NCBI GenBank assembly: GCA_021818955.1
Contig: JAKASR010000004.1
Span: forward strand, 36,365-100,364
Reading direction: 5' to 3'
DNA: 64,000 nt
From: Acidobacteriota bacterium
GTDB taxonomy: Bacteria; Acidobacteriota; Terriglobia; Terriglobales; SCQP01
In this document: in pieces, positions 17,388-26,374 of the stretch
How positions within the stretch are numbered: position 1 is the stretch's first letter
Layout: each line of letters begins with the position of its first letter
Notes under the pieces: generated by a model
Told to the model about the DNA's origin: nothing
The model's input: the letters and a program-made list of their open reading frames with translations, nothing else
Database searches by the model: none
Program-made: the position numbers and the translations under genes

Positions 17388-20066
17388 ATGCGCCGCAACA
17401 TCCTGCCTCGTGTTTTCGCGCCGTTTCTCCTCTCCACCGGACTGCTTCTGGCCGCAACCCCGAAAACCACGCCGCTGCATACCAGCATCACCCGCGCCAC
17501 CCTGTCCAACGGCCTGCGGGTGGTGATCGTGCGGGATCCGCTGGCATCGGTGGCCACGGTGGTGATGAATTACCGCGTGGGTTCGGATGAAACTCCGGCC
17601 GGGTTTCCCGGTACCGCGCATGCCCAGGAACATATGATGTTTCGCGGCAGCCCCGGCCTGACCAAGGGACAACTGGCCGAAATCACCGCCGATATGGGCG
17701 GCAATTTCAATGCCGATACTCAAAACACGGTCACGCAATATTTCTACACTGTCCCCGCCGAAGACCTGAACCTGGCGCTGCGCATCACCGCAATTCGCGC
17801 CAGCGGCGTCAACGATTCGGCCAAAGAATGGGCCAAAGAGCGCGGAGCGATCGAGCAGGAAGTGGCGTCCGATTTATCCAATCCGACCTACGTTTTTTAT
17901 ATCAAGCTGCTGAAAATCATGTTTGCCGGAACACCTTACGCCAATGACGCGCTCGGCACCCGTCCTAGTTTCAACCGCACCACCGCCGCCGCCTTGCGGC
18001 GTTTTTACCGGAATTGGTATGCGCCTAACAATGCCATCCTGATTGTCTCGGGCGATGTCGATCCCGTACCGGCGATGGCGGAAATCCGCAAGCTGTTTGC
18101 CGGCATCAAACGGCGGCCGCTGCCGCCGCGCCCGGCGATCAAACTCGGTCCGATCACGACCCAGCGTATCAACCAGGTGACGGATCTGCCCTATGGCCTC
18201 ACTGCCATTGCCTTTCGCCTGCCGGGCAGCGATAGTCCCGATTATGCCGCCACTAATGTGTTGGCGGATGTGTTAAGCAGCCAGCGCGGCAGCCTCTTCG
18301 CGCTGGCGCCGGAAGGCAAGGCGCTCTATGCCGGGTTTGAACTGGCCAATACTTTGCCGAAAGCCAGCTTGGGCTTCGCTCTGGGCGCTTTTCCCAAAAG
18401 CGGCAATGGCCCGTTACTGCTGAACCAGATGCGCGCGGTGCTGGCCGCGGATTTGAAGAATGGATTGCCCCCGGACCTGGTCGCCGCCGCTAAAGCACAT
18501 GAAGTAGCCGACGCCGAATTTGAGCGTAATTCGATTTCCGGCCTCGCCTTTTTGTGGTCGAATGCGCTGGCGGTCGAAGGCCGGCGCTCTCCGGAAGACG
18601 ACATTCGCGCAATCGAGCGCGTCACTACCGCCGACGTCAATCGGGTGGCACGCCAATACCTGCGTTCCGATCATGCGGTCGAAGCGGTCTTGACTCCGCA
18701 GACCTCCGGTAAACCCATCAGCCGCAAACGCTTCGGCGGCCAGGAATCCTTCGCGCCCAGCAAAGTTACCCCGGTGATTTTGCCCGCCTGGGCAAAAAAA
18801 GCGCTAGGACAGCTCCGTATCCCGGCCTGGAAACTGCATCCGGTGGATAAAACTCTGCCCAATGGCCTGCGCCTGATTGTGGTGCCGGAAACCATTAGTA
18901 ACACCATCAGTGTATTTGGGCGCATTAAAACCAATTCCGATCTGGAAACTCCTCCCCATCAGGAAGGCGCGGCCGACATTCTCGATCAACTCTTCCCCTA
19001 TGGCACCATCACGCTCTCCCGGTTGGCTTTCCACAAGGCGCTCGATGATATTGCCGCGCGCGAACATGCCGGCTCCAGTTTTTCGCTCCAGGTGCTGCCG
19101 CAACATTTTGATCGTGGATTGCAATTGCTGGCGGCGAATGAGCTGACGCCGGGCTTGCCGGTTCCCGCCTTCTCGATTGTCCAGCGGCAAACCGCGGGCG
19201 AAGTTGCCGGCGAATTACAAAGTCCATCTTTTCTCAGCCAGTTAGCGCTGGATGGCGCGCTCTATCCGCCTCACGATCCCATCCTGCGTCACCCCACGCC
19301 GCAAAGCGTGATGAGCTTGACCCGGGCTGACGTCCAGCATTATTACAACTACGCCTTTCGCCCCGACCTGACCACGATTGTGGTCATCGGCAACGTCACA
19401 CCCGCTTTGGCCGAAACGGAAATCGTGAAATACTTCGGCGCGTGGAAAGCTAGCGGTCCCAAGCCTCCCACCGATTATTCACCGGCGCCAGCTAATCCTC
19501 TGCATTTTTCCAATGTTCCCGACCGCAGCCGGGTGCAAGATACGGTTACCTTCGCGGAAACTCTGCAATTGAACCGTTTCAATCCCGATTTTTATGCGCT
19601 CTCGCTCGGCAATACCATTCTAGGCGGCGGTTTTTACGCCTCGCGTTTCTATCGCGACCTGCGCGAAAATGGCGGCTTGGTCTATTACGTCGGCTCCAAT
19701 ATGGATATTGGCCGCACCCGTTCCAGCTATGAGGTGAATTTGGGCTGCGATCCGCCCAATGTTTCCCGCGCGCGGGCTATTGTGATTCGCGATCTGAGCG
19801 CCATGCAAGACGCGCCGCCCAGCTCGGAAGAAATGCATCAGGCGAAAGCGCAATTGCTACGCCAGTTACCGCTCTCGCAGGCCAGCGTGGGCAGCATCGC
19901 CATGGGCTTATTGAGCCGTTCGCTTACCGGCCTGCCGCTCAATGAACCGGAAATTGCCGCTCAGCGTTATTTCACCTTGAAGGCCGTTGCGGTGCAGGCC
20001 GCCTTCCGTAAATGGGTGCGGCCGAAAGACCTGGTGCAAATTGTCACCGGTCCGCCTCCCCACTAG
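17388..20066 (+). CDS. Secreted M16-family zinc metallopeptidase (two tandem M16 units)
   Basis: The frame is open from 17337, but the ATG at 17388 gives a signal peptide (MRRNILPRVFAPFLLSTGLL). The 892-residue product contains two M16 halves. The first has the inverted zinc motif HAQEH (in GTAHAQEHMMFRG, near residue 80) and the downstream Glu in RGAIEQEV. The second half (from about residue 480, LHPVDKTLPNGLRLIVVPE) lacks HxxEH and is the usual inactive partner. Such proteins cut oligopeptides in the periplasm. It follows trmFO on the same strand by about 60 bases. Confidence 0.9.
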   Translation: MRRNILPRVFAPFLLSTGLLLAATPKTTPLHTSITRATLSNGLRVVIVRDPLASVATVVMNYRVGSDETPAGFPGTAHAQEHMMFRGSPGLTKGQLAEITADMGGNFNADTQNTVTQYFYTVPAEDLNLALRITAIRASGVNDSAKEWAKERGAIEQEVASDLSNPTYVFYIKLLKIMFAGTPYANDALGTRPSFNRTTAAALRRFYRNWYAPNNAILIVSGDVDPVPAMAEIRKLFAGIKRRPLPPRPAIKLGPITTQRINQVTDLPYGLTAIAFRLPGSDSPDYAATNVLADVLSSQRGSLFALAPEGKALYAGFELANTLPKASLGFALGAFPKSGNGPLLLNQMRAVLAADLKNGLPPDLVAAAKAHEVADAEFERNSISGLAFLWSNALAVEGRRSPEDDIRAIERVTTADVNRVARQYLRSDHAVEAVLTPQTSGKPISRKRFGGQESFAPSKVTPVILPAWAKKALGQLRIPAWKLHPVDKTLPNGLRLIVVPETISNTISVFGRIKTNSDLETPPHQEGAADILDQLFPYGTITLSRLAFHKALDDIAAREHAGSSFSLQVLPQHFDRGLQLLAANELTPGLPVPAFSIVQRQTAGEVAGELQSPSFLSQLALDGALYPPHDPILRHPTPQSVMSLTRADVQHYYNYAFRPDLTTIVVIGNVTPALAETEIVKYFGAWKASGPKPPTDYSPAPANPLHFSNVPDRSRVQDTVTFAETLQLNRFNPDFYALSLGNTILGGGFYASRFYRDLRENGGLVYYVGSNMDIGRTRSSYEVNLGCDPPNVSRARAIVIRDLSAMQDAPPSSEEMHQAKAQLLRQLPLSQASVGSIAMGLLSRSLTGLPLNEPEIAAQRYFTLKAVAVQAAFRKWVRPKDLVQIVTGPPPH

Positions 20067-20076
20067 CCGGGTGACC

Positions 20077-20313
20077 GCGGCTCGGCCGCTTTTACTTTTA
20101 GGCGCAAACGCTCGCCCCATCACGCGCGTCATCGTGATGGGAAATCGATCTAACTTTGTTTGGCGCAATTCTTGTCTTGCGGAAATTGCTTATTTTGGCG
20201 CGGGATCCGCCCGCCGCGGAAACCCTGCGCTTTGGCCTGTGGACATCACTTCGGGCAATTTCCTCGAATCGCCAATGACATGAGCGGCTATCCGACTTGG
20301 CCGTTAATGCTTT
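20077..20313 (-). repeat. Dispersed palindromic element, copy 1 (B, C and A sub-units)
   Basis: Read on the minus strand, this holds sub-unit B (20313-20218, starting AAAGCATTAACGGCC), a C-like part (about 20190-20162, GCAATTTCCGC to GAATTGCGCC), a hairpin (CCCATCACG and CGTGATGGG, 20116-20141), and sub-unit A (20105-20077, GCGCCTAAAAGTAAAAGCGG followed by a GCGGC-CGA-GCCGC hairpin). The same sub-units in the same order occur on the plus strand at 54097-54375, and sub-unit A alone occurs at 27365-27440. The rest of the 477-base gap (20067-20543) holds no gene. A TTGACA at 20386-20391 is a possible -35 for the TPR gene. Confidence 0.6.
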
Positions 20314-20543
20314 GAGCTCTCTTATCTGTTCGAATACGGCTTTCAGTGATAAATGCCGGAGAATCAATGCCTATGAGTGCCGGATTTGACAACTCATTTT
20401 TCAAATAAATTACAGCCTTCTGACTTGAATGGCCGTGTTATTCTGATGACCTATTGTATTTTGGGTTAAAAGGCATAGACCCCCCGGCTATGCTTATGGT
20501 TTGCGCCGCATCTTTATAGCGGCCCTTTTAGGAGGGACGGGGA

Positions 20544-22727
20544 ATGGGCTTATCCTGGGCACTACGCTGGCGCCTGCGCCGTTTGCGCAAGCAGGCGGAT
20601 CAATGCGCCGCACGGGGTTTACAAAACGAAGTCCGGCTACTGCGTGAAAAGGCCGCGCGCTTGGCCCTGCTTGCCGGTCCCAATGCGTGGAGTGCACATT
20701 ACCTGCGGCTATGGGGCGAAGCGCTGCTCTGGCAAGGACAGACCCCGCAAGCGCGGGAAATATTTGAAAAATCGCGTCAGGCGCTGTCGGAGAGAGGTTA
20801 CCGGGCCGAAACTTTCCGCGTGCTGCTCAATCTCGTCCGTATCGCTATCTATCAGGCGCAATGGCAGGCCGCCGGCAATTATTTGGATGAAGCCTCGCGG
20901 CTCTCGCCCTCGGCGATGCAACTCTGCGAACTGCATGAATTACGCGGCGAGCTGGAGCATGCCCAGGGTAATTTCAACCGTGCCCGGGTGCTTTTGGAAC
21001 AGGCGCGGCAAATCGCCCGCGGTCAAGCGCAAAATATCCGCGAAGGCTGGCTACTGTATGCTCTGGCGCAGTTGGAATGCGACAGCGGAAATTTAAACCG
21101 TGCGCTGGAGCAGATCGAAATGGCGGAAAAACTGTGGGCGGGCCGCGAACTGCTTGGCCGCCCGCAGGCGCTGCGATTGCGCGCCCGGGTGGAACGCCGG
21201 CGCGGCCAGGCGGGCCATTCGCAAGCCCATTTTCTGTCCGCACTGCAACTCTTCAGCGCCTTGCAGTTTGCCGAAGGCATCGCCGCCTCGCAATCCGGAC
21301 TGGCGGGGGATGCGATTCTGGCCGGACGGGCGCAGGAAGCGGAGTCCCTGCTGGATGAAGCCAGCGCCGGGTATCAGCGCATGGCTTACCACACCCGGCT
21401 TGTGGCCATGCTATTGACTCGCGTGGACCTGCACCTGCTCACCGGCAATCTGGCTTGGGCGCGCAAGCGCTGTGAAGAGGCCCTCAAGCTGAGCCGCGAA
21501 ATCGGCGATTTGCTCTCGGAAGCCGAGGCTTGCTGGCGCTTAGGCGACATGGAAGGCCGGGTGAGCGGACGGGAATCGGCCCAACCGCAATTGCTCACCG
21601 CCTTGCGCATCTTCCGCCAGGTTGGCAGCCGATTGGGAGAGGCCCAGGTGTTGCTCAGCCTGGCGCAGGCACAAGCCCCGGAGGGCGAGTCCCAGCCCTG
21701 GTTGGAGCAAGCGCTGACCTGTTTTCATGAGAGTGGCTGCTGGCAGGGCCAAGCCCAGGCACTGTTAATGAAAGCCCAGGCTTGCCGTACGGACGGCTAC
21801 ATGGAAGAAGCCCACAATTTATATCAGAAAGCGGGACAGTTCTATCAGCGCATAGAAAGCAAAACCGGCCTGGCGCAAGTGGCTTTGGGCTTGGGCGACC
21901 TGGAACGTTTGCGCGGCGAAAATCCGGCTTCGGCCATGAGCCATTACGACAATGCGCAGCGGCTATTTCAAGCACTGGAGGACCGCTTGGGAGAATCGGC
22001 GGTGCGGCGAGCTCGCGCCCAATTGCTGGCCTTGTCCGACGCCAACGCCGCCCGCGAGCAATATCAACAGGCGCTCAGCTTGTTGAGCGAGCGCGAGTTG
22101 GCTGAAAAGGCGCATATCCTGCTGGGTCTAAGCGACCTGGATCTGAAGAACGGCAACTACGAGGCTGCCCGCGACAATTTGATTTGGGCGAGCGATATGT
22201 ATCAAAAGTCCGGCGCCCGCATGGGCTGGGGACATGCCATGCGCAAGCTCGGCCATCTGGAAATGTTGCTGGAAAATTACCCCTCGGCGCAGCAACATCT
22301 CGATTTTGCGCTGGCGCTCTATGAGCAGATGCAGGATTCCTGGGGACTGGGAAAAACCCTGCTCGCGCTGGGCGCCCTCGCCCAACGCAAACAGCACTGG
22401 GATGATGCCGCCCGGTATTATCACGCGGCTATCGAGATTTACCGCCGGGTCAATCAACGCCGGCAACTCGGAAATTCGCTGCTGGGTCTCGCCAGCGTCG
22501 AACGCGAATTGCGGCAATACGATTTAGCGCGAGAACACTACCTCGAAGCGCGCACTAATTTTCATACCTGCGCCGATTTGCCCCAGGAACAGGATGCGCT
22601 GCGCCAGTTGGGCGATCTGGAAATGGCCGCGGGAAGGGTGCCGCAAGCCATGCAGTATTACAACGAGCTCCGCTCTTTATATGGCATTGCCCATGCCCGC
22701 CTGCCTACCGCCGGCTCGCTGCTATAG
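20544..22727 (+). CDS. Large TPR-repeat protein
   Basis: The 727-residue protein consists almost wholly of helical tetratricopeptide repeats, from about residue 45 (NAWSAHYLRLWGEALLWQGQ) to the end (QLGDLEMAAGRVPQAMQYY). I estimate 14-16 repeats of 34-40 residues. There is no signal peptide or membrane helix, so it is probably cytoplasmic. The N-terminus is a basic helix (RWRLRRLRKQADQ). The pattern resembles TPR regions of MalT or SARP-type regulators, but no DNA-binding or ATPase domain is present. AGGAGGG lies upstream of the ATG. Partner and role are unknown. Confidence 0.8.
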   Translation: MGLSWALRWRLRRLRKQADQCAARGLQNEVRLLREKAARLALLAGPNAWSAHYLRLWGEALLWQGQTPQAREIFEKSRQALSERGYRAETFRVLLNLVRIAIYQAQWQAAGNYLDEASRLSPSAMQLCELHELRGELEHAQGNFNRARVLLEQARQIARGQAQNIREGWLLYALAQLECDSGNLNRALEQIEMAEKLWAGRELLGRPQALRLRARVERRRGQAGHSQAHFLSALQLFSALQFAEGIAASQSGLAGDAILAGRAQEAESLLDEASAGYQRMAYHTRLVAMLLTRVDLHLLTGNLAWARKRCEEALKLSREIGDLLSEAEACWRLGDMEGRVSGRESAQPQLLTALRIFRQVGSRLGEAQVLLSLAQAQAPEGESQPWLEQALTCFHESGCWQGQAQALLMKAQACRTDGYMEEAHNLYQKAGQFYQRIESKTGLAQVALGLGDLERLRGENPASAMSHYDNAQRLFQALEDRLGESAVRRARAQLLALSDANAAREQYQQALSLLSERELAEKAHILLGLSDLDLKNGNYEAARDNLIWASDMYQKSGARMGWGHAMRKLGHLEMLLENYPSAQQHLDFALALYEQMQDSWGLGKTLLALGALAQRKQHWDDAARYYHAAIEIYRRVNQRRQLGNSLLGLASVERELRQYDLAREHYLEARTNFHTCADLPQEQDALRQLGDLEMAAGRVPQAMQYYNELRSLYGIAHARLPTAGSLL

Positions 22728-22740
22728 CCAATCCAAAGCC

Positions 22741-23397
22741 ATGCGTAAATTCCCTTGCCTCCCTGCTTCCCGGCCCGTTAACTCTCTGCCAGGCCCTGTG
22801 CGCTTTGGTTTTGCCGCCGTCCTGGCTTTCTTGGCGGCGATTGGCATGGGTTGTCACTATCGCAGTGGAACTTCCTTATTAGGCAAAACCCTTTCTTCGG
22901 TCCCGGTCAGCGGAACGTATGTATGCCGCTCGATGGGCAGCCATGCCTGCGATCAGCGCACGGAAATTAATCTGACTGCCCAGGGAGTCTGGTCCTCGAC
23001 AGGGAGCTACTCCGGCTCCTATTCAGTAAATGGTGACCAAGTGACTTTCAACGGTTTTGGCGGTCCAGCCGGCTGGGGAGCGGCGCGGTTCGCTCATCCG
23101 CCGGCTGGCGATACGCTGACATTCGGGAACGTGGTGTTTCAGCAACCGGCGCCCATTCCCGCTTCCCTGCCCGGCATTTATAAATGCCAGGGTTGTTTCG
23201 GTACGATTGTGCTCCAGGCGGACGGCACCTGGAAATATCCCGACGGAAGCGATGGCGGAAGCTATTACATCCTTGATGGCCAATTGCAATTTTCCGGCTT
23301 GACTTCGGGCCCGGCGGCCTGGGGCCCTGCCCGGCTGACTGCGGGAAGTTTCAGCTTCGGCAGTACCGGCCACCCGCTGCGCTTCGCCAAGCAATAA
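22741..23397 (+). CDS. Putative lipoprotein with a duplicated Gly/Trp-rich domain
   Basis: The start is placed at the ATG at 22741, 14 bases after the TPR gene, because it gives an N-terminal basic stretch, a hydrophobic segment and a possible lipobox (AAIGMGC, Cys near residue 37). The mature part shows two similar halves: GTYVCRSMGSHACDQRTEINL to WGAARFAHPPAGDTLTFG, and GIYKCQGCFGTIVLQADGTW to WGPARLTAGSFSFG. Each half has a G(T/I)YxC start, two or more Cys and a PA(G/A)WG(A/P)AR motif. I do not recognise the family; it looks like a small beta-rich secreted protein. Co-transcription with the TPR gene is likely. Confidence 0.6.
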   Translation: MRKFPCLPASRPVNSLPGPVRFGFAAVLAFLAAIGMGCHYRSGTSLLGKTLSSVPVSGTYVCRSMGSHACDQRTEINLTAQGVWSSTGSYSGSYSVNGDQVTFNGFGGPAGWGAARFAHPPAGDTLTFGNVVFQQPAPIPASLPGIYKCQGCFGTIVLQADGTWKYPDGSDGGSYYILDGQLQFSGLTSGPAAWGPARLTAGSFSFGSTGHPLRFAKQ

Positions 23398-23444
23398 AAG
23401 CGCGGGGGTGGAGACGGAGCAGTCCTTGACTGTGCCTGCGGCCT

Positions 23445-23912
23445 TCAGCTTTCCTGCGGCGGATGCCGAAAATCCTGAGTAATGTAGATTTGCCCATGCG
23501 GCGCATGCACAATGCCAATGCCGATCTCGGTGTAGCGCGGACTTAGTATATTGGCGCGGTGGTTAGGCTGAAATGGCGGCTCGCCCATAAAGAGCCGCAT
23601 GGCGTCGCGAATGCCGTTGGCCAGCGCCACATTTTCCGCATACGCGCTCCAGTCAAGGCCGGCGTGCCGCATCCGTTGCCCCGGCGTCCAGCCGTGCGGT
23701 CCCAGATGAGTGAGTTCCTGGCGCTGGCGCATGTACTCCGAATGCGCTCGCGCCACGTGAGCCAGGCGGGCATTCCATTTCAGCGGACGCGCCCGCCCGC
23801 CGGTCTCTGCCCGGTAACGCGGATTAGCGCGGGTGGCGTTGACCAACCGCCACATGGCCCGCGCCAGTTTCTGCAGGGAGACGGATTCGGAAACTAACAG
23901 AAAATCGAGCAT
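23445..23912 (-). CDS. CAP/SCP-domain protein (allergen V5/Tpx-1-like)
   Basis: The C-terminal 130 residues form a CAP domain: RPLKWNARLAHVARAHSEYM, the LTHLGPHGWTPGQRMRHAG segment, AYAENVALANG, and the signature NHRANILSPRYTEIGIGIV with QIYITQDF at the end. Conserved His and Glu residues of the CAP cavity are present. Bacterial CAP proteins are usually exported and have varied roles. The start is uncertain: ATG at 23912 is chosen, while a GTG at 23960 would add 16 basic residues. No clear signal peptide is seen with either start, which is unusual. Confidence 0.75.
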   Translation of the reverse strand: MLDFLLVSESVSLQKLARAMWRLVNATRANPRYRAETGGRARPLKWNARLAHVARAHSEYMRQRQELTHLGPHGWTPGQRMRHAGLDWSAYAENVALANGIRDAMRLFMGEPPFQPNHRANILSPRYTEIGIGIVHAPHGQIYITQDFRHPPQES

Positions 23913-24031
23913 GACCCGACTATATCTTGCTTTGGACGGTTTTAGCCGGCTCCGGATCACTCCACCCGCAAGGCCTCGCGAGCGGCTGGATGCGGGCCGC
24001 GGTGCCAGCCGGCATGCAGCTCGCGGCCAGA

Positions 24032-24721
24032 TCAGGTGCCGGCGGCGGTATGATGCTTGACCCCGAAGGGTGGCGGCGGCGCGCCCAGCGCGCGCAAATG
24101 ATAGACCAGGCGGTCGAGCGCCACCTGCAGCCGGGTGAAGCGCTCGCGATAGGGTAAATACAAGGGCAGCAGCTCGCGTATTTTCTGCGGCAGATGCGCC
24201 GCCAGAGTTTCGAGCGTCTGCGCATCGCCTTCGGCAAGTACCAGCGGGCCGGCGGCCAGCCGCGCAGGGACGCCGGCGGCCAGACCGGCTTCCGCCGTGG
24301 TCAGCCCATTCAGCCGGCGATAGAGGTAATCTGCGATCACCGCAGCATGAATGCCGGGTTGGGGAAAATCACGGGCAATCGCGGCGGCAAGCTGGCGCAG
24401 CCATGCATCGAGATCGGCGGCGAGTTGGGCGCTGTCGCGCTCGAACTGGCGGGCGGCGGCATAGGTTTCGGCGGCGGCGCCGGTGGCGGCCCAGGCCGGC
24501 GCCGGTTCGGGAAAGAGTGCCGGCGGTAGTTGCGATTGCCAGGCGTCATGAGCGGCATCGAGCGTGACCAGCGGCGCGCGCGTGGTTACCAGTTCGCGAT
24601 ATTCGGCTTCGATGCGGCGCGCCAGCGGCAGGAACAATTGCCGCCGCTGCCGCCGCCGCAGGCCGGCGATCACGGCCAGCAGCGCGATCAATACGATGAC
24701 CGCCAAAATCCATACCATCAT
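24032..24721 (-). CDS. Membrane-anchored hypothetical protein
   Basis: The 229-residue product has one N-terminal transmembrane helix (MMVWILAVIVLIALLAVIAG) followed by an Arg-rich stop-transfer segment (LRRRQRRQ) and a mostly helical, Ala/Leu-rich soluble part that would lie in the cytoplasm. I do not recognise a family. Codon use fits the genomic background and the frame is long, so it is probably real. It is transcribed toward the CAP-domain gene and ends about 120 bases from that gene's start. Confidence 0.5.
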   Translation of the reverse strand: MMVWILAVIVLIALLAVIAGLRRRQRRQLFLPLARRIEAEYRELVTTRAPLVTLDAAHDAWQSQLPPALFPEPAPAWAATGAAAETYAAARQFERDSAQLAADLDAWLRQLAAAIARDFPQPGIHAAVIADYLYRRLNGLTTAEAGLAAGVPARLAAGPLVLAEGDAQTLETLAAHLPQKIRELLPLYLPYRERFTRLQVALDRLVYHLRALGAPPPPFGVKHHTAAGT

Positions 24722-24801
24722 GCGTCTCCCCCTCGGCGCCGCATCCGGCAGCGCTCCCCTGGATGTTTTTGGCTGCTTGAGTTCTCTATTTTATAAAAAT
24801 C

Positions 24802-24915
24802 TCAATACCCGATGGCCAGCATGTATTTCAAAAAAGGTGTCAAGGTGCCTCCCGGCAGAATAAACCTGGCTGGATCAATGAAATAATCGGAGACCCCTAA
24901 AATAAAAGATTTCAT
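24802..24915 (-). CDS. Possible 37-residue small protein
   Basis: An ATG at 24915 with AGGG about 8 bases upstream opens a 37-codon frame, MKSFILGVSDYFIDPARFIL followed by PGGTLTPFLKYMLAIGY. It lies in the 243-base gap between purB and the membrane-anchored gene, in a locally AT-richer stretch. The amphipathic composition could suit a small membrane-associated peptide. Nothing else supports it, so this is a weak call. Confidence 0.2.
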   Translation of the reverse strand: MKSFILGVSDYFIDPARFILPGGTLTPFLKYMLAIGY

Positions 24916-24964
24916 CCCCAATTCCCTGGGTGTCTCCCTCCGATCCTTATATGCCGGACACGTA

Positions 24965-26266
24965 CTATGGGATTTCCGCCAGGGCGCGCTCGACAATGGC
25001 GTCGGCATGGCGCAACTGGCGGCGCAGGTCGAAGGCGGAAGCCAGCGTCTGCGGCTTGACGCGGGAGCGGATTTCCGGATCGTTTTCGATTAAGCCGCGC
25101 AAATCGTGGCCGCTGCGCTGGCTTTCCTGGGCATGGCGCTGCACCCAGCGATAAGCATCTTCGCGCGAGACGCCGGCGGCAGCCAATTCGAGCAGCAGTT
25201 GGCCGGAAAAAATGAGCCCGCGCGACTGTTCCAGGTTCTGGCGCATGCGATCGGGATAGACCACCAGTTTTTCGAGCAGGCTGGCGGTTTTGGCCAGCAT
25301 GGTATCGAGCAGGATGGCGCTGTCGGGCAGGATCACCCGCTCAACCGAGCTATGGCTGATATCGCGCTCGTGCCAGAGGGCGACATTTTCCAGGGCCGAT
25401 TGCGCATACCCCCGGAGCAACCGCGCCAGGCCACAAAGCTGCTCGGCGGTGATCGGATTGCGCTTGTGCGGCATGGCGGAGGAGCCTTTTTGCTGGGCGG
25501 AAAAGAATTCTTCCGCCTCGCCCACCTCCGAGCGTTGCAGGTGGCGGATTTCGGTGGCGATCTTCTCGATGGAAGCACCGCAGACCGCCAGGGCGCACAA
25601 CCAGGCGGCATGGCGGTCGCGCTGGATGACCTGATTGGAAATAGCCGCGGGGCGCAACCCCAGGCGCTCGCACACCTTCGATTCAACCTCGGGGGCCATG
25701 TGGGCATAAGTGCCCACCGCCCCGCTCAGCTTGCCGACCCGCAGATCCTCGGCGGCGGCGCGCAGCCGGCGCTGGTTGCGCACGTTTTCGCTGTACCAGA
25801 GCGCGAATTTCAGTCCCAGCGTAATCGGCTCGGCATGCATGCCGTGGGTGCGCCCGACCATGGGCGTATGCCGGTACTCGCGCGCCTGCCGCGCCAGCAC
25901 CTCGCCCAGGGCCTGCTGCTCCTTCATCAGCAATTCGGCCGCGGCGCGCAACTGCAGTGCCTGCCCGGTGTCAATCACGTCATTGGAGGTCAGCCCGTAA
26001 TGCAGCCAGCGCGCTTCCGGGCCGACGCGCTCGGCGACGGCGGTGGTGAAGGCGATGACGTCGTGTTTCACCTCCGCTTCGACCGCCTGAATGCGCTCCA
26101 GGCTGAAGCCGCCGCGGGCGCGAATGGCGCGCGCGGCCTCGGCCGGAATCAGGCCCAGCTCCGCCTGAACTTCGGCGGTTGTCTGCTCGACCTCCAGCCA
26201 TTGCCGAAAGCGGTTTTCGTCCGACCAGATACGGCCCATTTCCGGGCGAGTGTAGCGGGGAATCAT
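24965..26266 (-). CDS. purB: Adenylosuccinate lyase
   Basis: The start at 26266 gives the conserved MIPRYTRPEMGRIWSDENRF opening and a 433-residue enzyme, the usual size. It acts in purine synthesis (SAICAR to AICAR, adenylosuccinate to AMP). Visible motifs are LHYGLTSNDVIDTG near residue 88, VGRTHGMHAEPITLG with the catalytic His near 140, and the lyase signature GSSAMPHKRNPITAEQ near 265 with its mobile-loop Ser. It lies downstream of xerC on the same strand with about 108 bases between. The frame is open upstream of 26266, but that extension is not conserved in kind. Confidence 0.95.
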   Translation of the reverse strand: MIPRYTRPEMGRIWSDENRFRQWLEVEQTTAEVQAELGLIPAEAARAIRARGGFSLERIQAVEAEVKHDVIAFTTAVAERVGPEARWLHYGLTSNDVIDTGQALQLRAAAELLMKEQQALGEVLARQAREYRHTPMVGRTHGMHAEPITLGLKFALWYSENVRNQRRLRAAAEDLRVGKLSGAVGTYAHMAPEVESKVCERLGLRPAAISNQVIQRDRHAAWLCALAVCGASIEKIATEIRHLQRSEVGEAEEFFSAQQKGSSAMPHKRNPITAEQLCGLARLLRGYAQSALENVALWHERDISHSSVERVILPDSAILLDTMLAKTASLLEKLVVYPDRMRQNLEQSRGLIFSGQLLLELAAAGVSREDAYRWVQRHAQESQRSGHDLRGLIENDPEIRSRVKPQTLASAFDLRRQLRHADAIVERALAEIP

Positions 26267-26374
26267 AGGCGATTGAAATCTTAGCAAAAACCGGGACTGA
26301 AGAGGAGAATCGAGGCTGGAAAAGGAGATGGGGAGCCTGCGAATAGGACAGGAAACGTTCGGCTCAAACGGCAA

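Noticed and set aside
25106..26284. 392-codon plus-strand frame
   Set aside because: It is antisense to purB, which carries the lyase signature.
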